DNA of 58,481 bases, taken from an uncultured Flavobacteriaceae bacterium. Its GTDB lineage: Bacteria; Bacteroidota; Bacteroidia; Flavobacteriales; Flavobacteriaceae. Position 1 is the stretch's first letter. Each line of letters opens with the position of its first letter. The DNA lies in the NCBI GenBank assembly GCA_905182575.1, contig CAJJCA010000005.1, forward strand, positions 65,001 through 123,481. Reading direction: 5' to 3'. Below are positions 11,335 to 20,214 of the stretch, piece by piece. The position numbers and the translations under genes are program-made. Under the pieces are notes generated by a model that did not search any database, was not told where the DNA came from, and was given only the letters and a program-made list of their open reading frames with translations.

Positions 11335-13541
11335 CTAATTTCCTACTTCACTAATAAACTTTAGGCGATAAATTCGAATATCTTCTTCTTCATAATCTCC
11401 ATCGAACTCTTCCACCGCAGCATCAATACTGTCTGTTTCTGCCTCCATAAAATATTCTTTCAGTTCTTCTTGTTGATCTTCATCTAGTATTTCTTCAACC
11501 CAATAATTTATATTTAGCTTGGTTCCAGAAAACACAATAGTTTCCATCTCAGAAATCAACTTAGTCATATCCATCCCCTTGGCAGAAGCAATATCATCTA
11601 AGGGAAGCTTGCGATCAACATTCTGAATTAAATATAGTTTTAAAGCGGAATTTAATCCAGTGCTTTTCACAATTAAATCGTCAGGTCGTGGTGATGTCGT
11701 TTTCATCTACATAGGTTTTTATCAGAGAAATAAACTTACCCCCATAACGCTTTGCCTTCCCCTCTCCTACTCCATTTATGTTTTGCAATTCTAATTCAGA
11801 AATAGGGTACTTGAGCGCCATATCCTCCAATGAATACATCCTGAAAAACGGCATAGGGCGGAACGTCAGCTTCCTCCGCAACTTTCTTTCCTTAAGCCCA
11901 ACATCATTTCCATCAGCATGCTTTATCAGCAATTCCTAATGATTTATTACTGATCACAGGAGTGCTGTTGGCTTCAAAAACATGATCTGCCGAAACCATA
12001 AATGAACAAGGATCAGTCAGGAAATCTTTTGCCATTTGAGTCGCCTTCACAACCCCATAGGTTTCGATATCCTTACTGAAATACCCTGCTACCAATGACT
12101 GCCTTAGGAGTGCCGTCCAATATTTTGAATCGTAATCTTTTCCACAACCGAAATAATGGGTTTTCATTGGTTTTGTGAGAAAGAATCAGCGCGTTTTTTT
12201 CACCGACTAATGTTTTAACGATTTCCTTAGATTTATATTTTTCTTTTGTTTCTAATATGATCCTAATCAGCATTCCCAATTCATTCATCGCCTCATGCTG
12301 ACTTTTAGGAAAACGCATGTTGTCGTCCATGTCGGCACCCAACCCTGTTTTTGAATCGAATTTTTCGCCAAAATAATGAAGAATAAATTTCCTTCTGGAC
12401 ATGGAGGTCTCAGCGTAAGCTACCATTTCATTTAGCAATGCAAAACCTATTTCTTGCTCCGCAATGGGCTTTCCTGACATGAATTTTTCTAATTTCTCAA
12501 TGTCCTTATAAGAGTAAAATGCCAAACAATGCCCTTCGCCTCCGTCACGTCCTGCCCTACCCGTTTCTTGATAATAAGCTCTCGATACTTTTAGGAATGT
12601 CATGGTGGATGACAAAACGAACATCGGGTTTGTCAATTCCCATCCCAAATGCGATCGTAGCTACAATTATATCGCAATTATCTTTTAAGAACATGTCCTG
12701 GTTTTTAACCCTAGTTTTCGAATCTAAACCTGCATGATAGGGAAGGGCATCAATGCCATTCACTTGCAATGTTTTTGACAGCTGCTCCACCCGCTTTCTT
12801 GAGAGGCAAACAGTAAATTATCCCTGACTTTCCCAGAAAAGCTTTTCACAAATCGGATGATGTCGGAATCTACTTGAGGTGTTTTAGAACGCACCTCATA
12901 ATAAAGGTTTGGACGATTAAAAGATGCTTTAAATACTTTTGCTTCTGTTGTTTTAAGATTTTTTAAAATATCCTCTTGAACCTTGGGTGTTGCAGTCGCT
13001 GTAAGGGCCATAATGGGTATCTGCTGACCAATCTGTTCTAACATGGTTCTCAGGTTTCTGTATTCCGGTCTAAAATCGTGTCCCCATTCTGAAATACAAT
13101 GTGCCTCGTCTACCGCCAAAAAGGAAATTTTAATGGTCTTAAAAAACTCAATTGTTTCTTTTTTTGCCTAAGGACTCAGGGGCAACGTATAACAACTTGG
13201 TGATTCCTGAAGTCAGATCATCTTTAACTTTTTTAGCTTCAGTCTTATTTAACGATGAATTTAAAACAGTGCGCGATTGCCATCATCGTCACTGACATCC
13301 CACGAATTGCATCCACTTGATTCTTCATTAAGGCGATCAATGGAGAGACAACAAGTGCTGTTCCTTCTTGAATTAAGGCAGGTAATTGATAACACAATGA
13401 CTTGCCACCACCAGTCGGCATAATTACAAAGGTATTCTTTGTTTGAAGAAGGTTCTCTATTACCTCTTCCTGAAGTCCTTTGAATTTCGAAAAACCAAAA
13501 TGTTTTTTGAGGGATTCTTTTAAATCAATCTCTTTTTTCAA
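11335..13541 (-). CDS. recQ: RecQ-family ATP-dependent DNA helicase, many frameshifts
   Basis: A superfamily 2 3'-5' helicase for recombination and fork repair. From ATG 13541 the order is: FGFSKFKGLQEEVI (Q-region), MPTGGGKSLCYQLP (Walker A), DEAHCISEWGHDFRPEY (motif II plus aromatic loop), TATATPKVQEDI, SFNRPNLYYEVR, then helicase C with YQETGRAGRDGG (motif VI), the zinc/winged-helix region (HYFGCGKDYD), an HRDC domain (ISELELQNINGVGEGKAKRY) and a Bacteroidota-type tail. At least six frame changes divide it. The total span of 2.2 kb equals the expected ~735 residues, so nothing large is missing. It is divergent from kdsD. Confidence 0.88.
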
Positions 13542-13619
13542 CTGAAGTGTATAATTTTAGAATTTAGCTAAATTTGTATCTAACAATATAAGGACTTCTT
13601 CGCAACTAGAACCGGATAC

Positions 13620-14604
13620 ATTAAAAACAAAAATTGAGCGAATTTTTCACGTATCATCGAGATTGCAAAAAACACAATCAGTTTAGAAGCTGAATCAGTC
13701 GCATCGTTAGCAAATAATATTAATGCTGATTTTGTAGAAATCGTCAACCTCATCCATAACTCTAACGAAAGAGTCATTATTACCGGCATTGGAAAAAGTG
13801 GAGTTATTGCAATGAAAATAGTTGCAACCATGAACTCTACCGGAACTCCTGCTGTTTTCATGCACGCTGCCGAAGCCATTCATGGTGATTTAGGTATCAT
13901 TCAGGAAAATGATCTTGTTATTTGTATCTCAAAGAGTGGGAATTCAAAAGAAATAAAAGAATTAGTTCCTCATATTAACCGAAGAGGAAATACCTTGATT
14001 GGTATGACTGGCGAAAAAGATTCTTTTTTAGCTAAAAAATCAAATTATTTGCTCCTTACTCCCGTTAAAAAAGAAGCTTGCCCTAACGACCTAGCGCCAA
14101 CAACCAGCACAACAGTTCAGCTCGCCATGGGGGATGCTTTGGCCATGTGCCTGCTTGATCTAAATGATTTTAAAGCTAATGATTTTGCCCAATTTCACCC
14201 TGGAGGTGCTTTGGGTAAAAAACTTCACCTGACAGTGGGAGAACTTTTACCCTACAACACAAAACCCAAAGTTCTCCTTGACACTCAGATAAAAGATGTT
14301 ATTTTTGAAATCTCTGAAAAAAGAGTAGGGTGCCGCAGTAGTTTTAGACGGAAATAAAATAATGGGGATGATTACGGACGGTGACATCCGACGAATACTA
14401 GAAAAACACGATGATATTGGCCAGCTTACAGCCGAAGATTTAATGAGCAAAAGTCCCATCAGTGTTAATAAAGAATTGCTCGCTGTTAAAGCATTTGAAC
14501 TAATGACAAATAATAAAATAAGTCAGATTATTGTTATAGACGACAACAAATCTTATGAAGGAATTGTTCATATTCTTGATTTCATTAAAGAAGGATTAAA
14601 CTAA
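13620..14604 (+). CDS. kdsD: arabinose-5-phosphate isomerase, frameshifted
   Basis: KpsF/GutQ-family isomerase that makes arabinose 5-phosphate from ribulose 5-phosphate, the first step to KDO for lipopolysaccharide. The SIS domain is clear (RVIITGIGKSGVIA, HAAEAIHGDLG, ICISKSGNSKEI), followed by two CBS domains (VGAAVVLDGNKIMGMITDGD and a second near the end). Dropping one G from GGG near 14328 restores the first CBS domain. The first ~15 residues (readable as KTKIERIF, then IIEIAKNTI) are also out of frame, and the start codon cannot be fixed. It overlaps tatC by one base and leads a kdsD-tatC-lptB envelope unit. Confidence 0.88.
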
Positions 14605-15422
14605 TGGGAAATGCAAATGAAATGTCATTCTTAGGCCATCTTGAGGAACTCAGATGGCACCTGATCAGATCGACACTCGCCATATTGATTTTTGCTTCTT
14701 TGGCCTTTATTGCTAAAGATTTTATTTTTGATACGCTGATTTTTGGTCCAAAAAAAATTGATTTTCCCTACCTATCAATGGTTCTGCTCCATCTCGCAAG
14801 CCTTTGGTCAGGGAGACAGTTTTTGCATAACAGAAATGCCTTTTAGAATTCAAAGTAGAACCGTAGCAGGTCAGTTTTCAGCCCATCTATGGACTTCGGT
14901 ATCCTGGCAGGCTTTATTGTTGCTTTCCCTTTTATAATTTATGAATTCTGGCGCTTTGTAAGCCCAGGGTTACATGTAAACGAACGCAAACATGCAAGAG
15001 GTTTTATTTTCGTTGCCTCCTTACTTTTTTTCATCGGCGTATTGTTTGGCTACTATATGGTTACTCCGCTTTCAATAAACTTCTTAGGAAACTACACCGT
15101 TAGCGGAGAGGTTTTTAACGACTTCGACTTAAGCAGTTACATTGGGCTTCTCAGGACTTCAGTATTGGCCAGTGGCTTAATTTTTGAATTACCGATTATC
15201 ATTTATTTCTTAACAAAAGTGGGGGTTGTAACACCAACATTTTTAAGTAAAAATCGAAAATTTGCATTGGTAATCGTATTGAGTCTTTCTGCCATTATAA
15301 CGCCTCCAGACATCGTTAGTCAAGTCATTGTAAGTATTCCGTTATTAATTCTTTATGAACTCAGTATCTTTATCTCTAAATTCACTTTTAAACGTATTGA
15401 AAAAGAACTTCAAAATTTATAA
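14604..15422 (+). CDS. tatC: Sec-independent translocase subunit TatC, frameshifted
   Basis: The polytopic core of the twin-arginine system, which exports folded proteins across the inner membrane and binds the signal peptide. The N-terminus MSFLGHLEELRWHLIRS is the family hallmark. The middle reads KIDFPTYQWFCSIS after removing an extra T near 14768, and a second break near 14898 leads to LAGFIVAFPFIIYEFWRFVSPGL. The last four helices are intact, including the conserved SAIITPPDIVSQ loop. About 270 residues when joined, which is normal. It starts at the last base of kdsD and lies 9 bp before lptB. Confidence 0.92.
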
Positions 15423-15431
15423 GTCCAATTC

Positions 15432-16172
15432 ATGAAACTAAGTGCTGAAAATATTCAAAAATCTTACAAAGGAAGGAAAGTTGTTAAAGGCATTTCGATT
15501 GAAGTAAAACAAGGAGAAATCGTTGGTCTGCTTGGTCCTAACGGTGCTGGAAAAACGACCTTCTTTTACATGATTGTCGGTTTAATTAAGCCTCAAGGTG
15601 GAAAGATTTTACTAGACAATACTGAAATCACTTCTTTTCCAATGTACAAGCGTGCACAAAATGGAATTGGATACCTCGCGCAAGAAGCATCAGTTTTTAG
15701 AAAGCTTAGTGTTGAAGATAATATTTTAAGTGTTTTACAACTTACCTCGCTTTCTAAAAAAGAACAAAAAGAAAAAACAGAATCTTTGTTGGAAGAATTT
15801 GGATTGACCCACATACGTAAAAATCGAGGAGATCTGCTTTCAGGAGGAGAGAGAAGAAGAACTGAAATTGCACGTGCACTCGCAACCGATCCTAAATTTG
15901 TTTTGCTTGATGAACCTTTTGCAGGAGTAGATCCTGTTGCTGTTGAAGACATACAACGAATCGTTGCTCATCTAAAAAATAAAAATATAGGGATCCTAAT
16001 CACTGATCACAATGTCCAAGAAACGCTTGCCATTACAGACAAAACTTATCTAATGTTTGAAGGGAGTATTCTTAAAGCTGGAAAACCTAAAGAGTTAGCA
16101 AAAGATGAAATGGTCAGAAAAGTATACCTTGGTAAAAATTTTGAATTAAGAAAAACTAAAATAGAGTTTTAA
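15432..16172 (+). CDS. lptB: lipopolysaccharide export ATPase LptB
   Basis: A 246-residue ABC ATPase that drives LPS extraction by the LptFG permease in the inner membrane. Walker A GPNGAGKTT is at about residues 35-43, the signature is LLSGGERRR, Walker B is FVLLDEPFAGVDP, and the switch His is in ITDHNVQET. The GIGYLAQEASVFRKL stretch is typical of LptB. It is intact with no frameshift. It closes the kdsD-tatC-lptB unit and converges with pssA, 20 bp apart. Confidence 0.95.
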   Translation: MKLSAENIQKSYKGRKVVKGISIEVKQGEIVGLLGPNGAGKTTFFYMIVGLIKPQGGKILLDNTEITSFPMYKRAQNGIGYLAQEASVFRKLSVEDNILSVLQLTSLSKKEQKEKTESLLEEFGLTHIRKNRGDLLSGGERRRTEIARALATDPKFVLLDEPFAGVDPVAVEDIQRIVAHLKNKNIGILITDHNVQETLAITDKTYLMFEGSILKAGKPKELAKDEMVRKVYLGKNFELRKTKIEF

Positions 16173-16192
16173 CCCTAAACACTTCCTTATTT

Positions 16193-17023
16193 TTAATGAC
16201 TAAAATTAGATTCGCTCAAAGTGAAGATTATTAAGAAAACATCTAATATTATTTTATTTAAAAAACTATTCTTCAGCCAATCCAATTCTAGTTTCTTTCC
16301 AATTAAATTAAAAATTAAATAAACAAGAATAATAATACAAAAAGCACCCCAAGAGAAAATCCAAAAAAGGAAAATTGAGATAAGGATTAAAAGAATTTTT
16401 AAAACCATGTCCATCAAACCTGTTTTATTTGATTTAAAAGAAAATAAAGGAAATTTAGCATTCATTAAGATGACAAAAATCAATGCCAAAGCGGTCAACA
16501 CTGGATTAGAAATAACCAATGGCTTTAGAAAAACAAAATCTGGTTGTTTCAACAAAATAGGCAACGAGCCAATAAACAATGCCATCGCGGGAGTTGGCAA
16601 TCCTATGAATGTATATTTTTGAGACTTGTCTAAATTAAACTTGGCCAATCTAAAAGCTGCTCCAAGAGTGAGTATAAAACCAACCAATACCCAAGGAATA
16701 AATTCAAAAGAGGTTTGAATAAAAGACCATTCGAGCTCCACATCTACAGCCCGATTACCAGCGAGAACAAAAAGCTGCGCTAAAATCATCCCAGGGGCAA
16801 CACCACAAGTGACCATGTCTGCCATAGAGTCCATCTGAACCCCTAACTCGCTTTCTACTTTAAGCAAACGAGCGAAAAAACCATCCCAAACGTCGAAAAA
16901 AACTCCGGTTAGCATAAAGATAAATGCGGTTTCGAATTGAAATAAAAATGCAAAATAGATGGCAAGACATCCTGAAATTAAATTCAATGAAGTGAAAAAA
17001 TGTGGTACTGATTTTTTAATCAT
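16193..17023 (-). CDS. pssA: CDP-diacylglycerol-serine O-phosphatidyltransferase
   Basis: A 276-residue integral membrane enzyme that makes phosphatidylserine from CDP-diacylglycerol and serine, the precursor of phosphatidylethanolamine. The CDP-alcohol phosphotransferase motif is complete: D44, D47, G48, A51, R52, G61, D65 and D69. Around eight hydrophobic segments span the chain. The start is MIKKSVPHFFTSLNL. Members with this head group are called PssA by length and the N-terminal FTxxNLxxG pattern; other alcohol acceptors cannot be fully excluded. It is divergent from lnt. Confidence 0.9.
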   Translation of the reverse strand: MIKKSVPHFFTSLNLISGCLAIYFAFLFQFETAFIFMLTGVFFDVWDGFFARLLKVESELGVQMDSMADMVTCGVAPGMILAQLFVLAGNRAVDVELEWSFIQTSFEFIPWVLVGFILTLGAAFRLAKFNLDKSQKYTFIGLPTPAMALFIGSLPILLKQPDFVFLKPLVISNPVLTALALIFVILMNAKFPLFSFKSNKTGLMDMVLKILLILISIFLFWIFSWGAFCIIILVYLIFNLIGKKLELDWLKNSFLNKIILDVFLIIFTLSESNFSH

Positions 17024-17111
17024 TTACTTTGTTATGATTCAAATAAAATTAAATATTTTGCACAAGATAAGATTTGAAGAACCTACAAAAAAATTACCAT
17101 AGATAAATTTA

Positions 17112-18719
17112 ATGAATTTTTTAAAAAAGCCACTTTCCCTTGCTATCCTCTCAGGAATTTTATTGACCTTTTCTTGGCCCGTTGGAGGGTTTTCAATGTT
17201 CATTTTCGTAGCTCTAGTTCCAGTTTTAATGCTAGAACATCATATCACGAATGGCAATGTAAAGAGAAAAAAAAGGAGTGTATTCGGTTATGGATTTCTA
17301 GCTTTTTTTATTTGGAACCTTGGAACAACTTGGTGGATCGTAAATGCTTCTGCCTTCGGAATGGCCTTTGCCGTATTTTGTAACAGTCTTTTTTACACCT
17401 TGCTTTTGATGCTTTTTCACTGGAGTAAGAAGATGCTACCGTTGCGCAGTGCTTATATTTTCCTAATTAGTATTTGGTTGGCATTCGAAAAACTTCATTT
17501 ACAATGGGACTTTTCTTGGCCTTGGCTAAACCTCGGAAATGTGTTTTCAGAAAATATTTATTGGATTCAATGGTATGAATATACCGGAACCTTTGGTGGT
17601 AGTTTATGGATTCTAATTTTGAATATTGGAATTCTAGAGGTAATTAAAAAAAATACACCTTGGGACAATCGGAAGAAATTCATTCAGGAATTGAGCCCCT
17701 GGCTTATCGCCATTGCAATCCCTATTGTTTTTTCAATGATCATTTTCTCAAAGCATGAAATTAAAACCCCTACCATTGAAGTGTTATTGGTCCAACCCAA
17801 TATTGATCCCTATACCGAAAAGTATGGGAAAACAAACCTGGAGTTCCTAGAGTTACTTTCTTCCATGACCCAAGGCGAAATCAATGAAAACACTGATTAT
17901 GTTTTTGCTCCTGAGACTTACTTTGCTTCCGGATATGGAGAATTAATTAGTGAATTTAAAAGTACAGAATTACAAAGATCTATTCAGGAGTTCCTTAAAC
18001 CTCATCCTCAAGTTCAATTGATTTCTGGAATTCAATTCTATAATGTTTACCGAACAAAAACCGAACCGTCCCCAACCGCAAATGAAGTAAAAAAAGGCGT
18101 TTGGGTTGACTTCTACAATTCGGCTTTAAAAATGGAATATCAAAGTAAACCAGAATATTACCACAAATCCAAACTCGTGGTTGGTGTGGAAAACATGCCT
18201 TATAAAAGCATCCTTAAACCGATTTTAGGAGAATTCATGCTCGACCTTGGCGGAACGGTTTCCAGTCGTGCAACCCAAAAGGAAAGAAGCGTATTTGAGC
18301 ATTCAAAATTAAAAACTAAAGTTGCTCCCATCATTTGCTATGAATCAATCTATGGTGCTTTTGTTACAGAGTATGTTCGGAAAGGGGCCAACTTCTTAGG
18401 TGTAATAACCAATGACGCTTGGTGGGGCGATACCCAAGGTCACAAGCAACTCTTAAGCTACGCCAGGCTTAGAGCGATAGAAAACAGGAGAGCTGTTGTT
18501 AGAAGTGCCAATACAGGGATTTCAGCAATCATAAATTCAAAAGGAGAAATAACCGCAAGGCTACCTTTTAAAGAAAAGGGAGTGTTAAAAGGAAAAGTTA
18601 CTTCAAAAACAGAGATCACTTTTTACACCCAGTATGGTGATTACATTGCGCGTTGGGCTGGATTTATATCTGTTTTGTATTTTTTAATTGCCGTTAGCGG
18701 TCGATTAAAACAAAAGTAA
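17112..18719 (+). CDS. lnt: apolipoprotein N-acyltransferase
   Basis: A 535-residue inner-membrane enzyme that adds the third acyl chain to the N-terminal Cys of lipoproteins. An N-terminal block of about seven membrane helices is followed by a nitrilase-like periplasmic domain with the catalytic triad: Glu in FAPETYF, Lys in HKSKLVVGVE and Cys in ICYESIYG. VQPNIDPYTEKYG and NDAWWGDTQGHKQ are further Lnt signatures. One C-terminal helix closes the protein. It is intact. Several lipoproteins in this window (DUF1573, sulfatase, DUF4266) would be its substrates. Confidence 0.95.
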   Translation: MNFLKKPLSLAILSGILLTFSWPVGGFSMFIFVALVPVLMLEHHITNGNVKRKKRSVFGYGFLAFFIWNLGTTWWIVNASAFGMAFAVFCNSLFYTLLLMLFHWSKKMLPLRSAYIFLISIWLAFEKLHLQWDFSWPWLNLGNVFSENIYWIQWYEYTGTFGGSLWILILNIGILEVIKKNTPWDNRKKFIQELSPWLIAIAIPIVFSMIIFSKHEIKTPTIEVLLVQPNIDPYTEKYGKTNLEFLELLSSMTQGEINENTDYVFAPETYFASGYGELISEFKSTELQRSIQEFLKPHPQVQLISGIQFYNVYRTKTEPSPTANEVKKGVWVDFYNSALKMEYQSKPEYYHKSKLVVGVENMPYKSILKPILGEFMLDLGGTVSSRATQKERSVFEHSKLKTKVAPIICYESIYGAFVTEYVRKGANFLGVITNDAWWGDTQGHKQLLSYARLRAIENRRAVVRSANTGISAIINSKGEITARLPFKEKGVLKGKVTSKTEITFYTQYGDYIARWAGFISVLYFLIAVSGRLKQK

Positions 18720-18959
18720 ATGTGGTTTTTTTCCTATTTAATTTTTCGATTTAAGGCCTCTAATCTTCACGGAACCCACTCTCCTTTCGTTTATGAACTG
18801 GCCAAGTATTGTGTTTTTAATCCTCAATGGAAAAGACATCAAAAAGTGCTATTTAAACGAAAAGGAATAAAAATTCTTACAGAAATTTTTTATGAAAGTT
18901 TACAGGAGTTTTTAAAAATAAATAGTCATAAAAAAGCAAGAAGTCGTTTCATTGTCTAA
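18720..18959 (+). pseudogene. N-terminal fragment of a methyltransferase-like gene
   Basis: The ATG directly follows the lnt stop codon. The 79 residues start with a short hydrophobic segment and then SNLHGTHSPFVYELAKYCVF, which resembles the HGxHSPFVY start of flavobacterial class I SAM-dependent methyltransferases of ~230-260 residues. The SAM-binding domain is absent: after the stop at 18957 the next 320 bp is AT-rich without an open frame. I read it as a truncated remnant, though a short expressed protein is possible. The family call rests on the N-terminal motif alone. Confidence 0.5.
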
Positions 18960-19280
18960 AAATGAAAAATCGCATTTTTTAGAAAAAATTTTAATGGACA
19001 AACTCAACTGATGAAAAGCTTTTGTTTATAAAAAATGTGCATTTGAATCGCAGTCTTTGGAACCGTGAAATTCAAACTAAAAAGTTAATTGTTATTGACT
19101 TTTTCTTTTGGGGGATTTTGATTAAAAGAAAACAAAAATCTCAATTATTTCTACTAAAAGTATTTTGAATCGTCAAATCAAAAATTATTTTGAGATTTTG
19201 ATTTTTTAAATAATATTATAATTAATAAACTAATTATAAATCGAGTTTTAAAATGGTTCGCTCAGCCATAAATAAGCAAG
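18960..19280. other. AT-rich gap with no gene
   Basis: 321 bp downstream of the methyltransferase-like fragment. No open frame could be followed. An inverted repeat, AAAATCTCAA at 19135-19144 and TTGAGATTTT at 19190-19199 followed by T-rich sequence, might act as a weak terminator but has a 45-nt loop. It is probably decayed remains of the gene to its left. Confidence 0.4.
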
Positions 19281-19286
19281 TTGAAG

Positions 19287-19862
19287 ATGTCGAAATACAA
19301 GCTGTATACAAAAACTGGTGATGATGGAACTACTGGTCTTTTTTCTGGAAAAAGAGTTAGCAAACACCACTTAAGAATTCAAGCTTATGGAACTGTTGAT
19401 GAACTAAATGCTTGGATTGGTTTAATTCGAAATGATAAAATAGCCGATGAAACCAATTCGTTTTTAATTAAGATTCAAAACGAATTAATGGTCATTGCCT
19501 CTCAGCTTGCAGATGACACTTCCGAAAAAACTCCAAAATTAAGTGGAAAGATTGTACCAATTGCCTTCGAAAATGTAACTGAAATAGAATCTGAAATTGA
19601 CAAAATTAACAACGAACTTCCCGAACTGAAAAATTTCATCATTCCAGGTGGACATGTATTGATTTCCTATACCCACCTTGCAAGATGTACTTGCAGAAGA
19701 GCAGAACGTTTTATCACTGAACTTAAAGGTGAAGAAGAAGTTTCAAATGTAATTATTGCTTATGTTAATCGACTTTCTGACTACCTATTTATTCTATCTC
19801 GAAAGTTTTCTAAAGACTTTGATGTGGAAGAAATCAAATGGATTGCAAAAAAAAACAAGTAA
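19287..19862 (+). CDS. cob(I)alamin adenosyltransferase, PduO type
   Basis: A ~191-residue enzyme that transfers the adenosyl group of ATP to reduced cobalamin to make coenzyme B12. It has the PduO-type N-terminal ATP-binding motif YTKTGDDGTTGLFSG and the RIQAYGTVDELNAWIG block. The FIIPGGHVL and ARCTCRRAER region is the second signature, with the Arg residues that bind ATP and cobalamin. The start MSKYKLYTKTG is chosen over an ATG six bases upstream because of its spacing to the motif. It is followed by an independent promoter for the DUF2795 gene. Confidence 0.93.
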   Translation: MSKYKLYTKTGDDGTTGLFSGKRVSKHHLRIQAYGTVDELNAWIGLIRNDKIADETNSFLIKIQNELMVIASQLADDTSEKTPKLSGKIVPIAFENVTEIESEIDKINNELPELKNFIIPGGHVLISYTHLARCTCRRAERFITELKGEEEVSNVIIAYVNRLSDYLFILSRKFSKDFDVEEIKWIAKKNK

Positions 19863-19867
19863 CATCC

Positions 19868-19897
19868 TTGGTTTATTAAGTTAAAAATATATTTTTG
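19868..19897 (+). promoter_or_regulatory. predicted Bacteroidota promoter for DUF2795 gene
   Basis: TTG at 19868-19870, a 19-nt spacer, then TATTTTTG at 19890-19897, a full match to the TTG/TAnnTTTG promoter model. Transcription would begin near 19904, leaving a leader of about 12 nt before ATG 19916. This supports that ATG over the TTG at 19895, which lies inside the element. Confidence 0.55.
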
Positions 19898-19915
19898 CAA
19901 AAATTTGAACGCAAT

Positions 19916-20137
19916 ATGTATTGGACATTAGAACTTGCCTCCTACCTAAGTGATGCTCCTTGGCCAGCAACAAAAGACGAATTAATTGACTTTTGTATTC
20001 GAACCGGGGCCCCCTTAGAAGTTGTTGAAAACCTTCAATCGATGGAAGATGAAGGCGACATTTATGAATCCATAGAAGAAATATGGCCTGACTTCCCAAC
20101 CGATGATGACTATCTCTGGAACGAAGATGAATATTGA
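19916..20137 (+). CDS. DUF2795 domain-containing small acidic protein
   Basis: A 73-residue protein, MYWTLELASYLSDAPWPATK onward, a strongly conserved flavobacterial form of DUF2795. It is acidic, especially the Asp/Glu-rich tail (DDDYLWNEDEY), and has no signal or membrane segment. The function is unknown. The N-terminal LASYL-x-DAPWPATKDELID block is the domain core. It has its own promoter and terminator, so it is probably a single-gene transcript. Confidence 0.9.
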   Translation: MYWTLELASYLSDAPWPATKDELIDFCIRTGAPLEVVENLQSMEDEGDIYESIEEIWPDFPTDDDYLWNEDEY

Positions 20138-20154
20138 TCTTATAAACACAAACA

Positions 20155-20182
20155 AAAAGTCTCCTTGGAGGCTTTTTTTTTG
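20155..20182 (+). terminator. intrinsic terminator after DUF2795 gene
   Basis: AGTCTCC-TT-GGAGGCT (20158-20173) forms a 7-bp stem with one G-U pair, followed by nine T residues. It lies between the DUF2795 gene and secA. Confidence 0.82.
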
Positions 20183-20192
20183 ATTACATTTG
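20165..20192 (+). promoter_or_regulatory. candidate secA promoter
   Basis: TTG at 20165-20167, a 17-nt spacer and TACATTTG at 20185-20192 match the TTG/TAnnTTTG model. The predicted transcription start near 20199 gives a leader of about 16 nt before the secA ATG at 20215. The -33 part falls within the preceding terminator hairpin, so the call is tentative. Confidence 0.42.
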
Positions 20193-20214
20193 AAATAAAT
20201 ATTACAGTATACAA

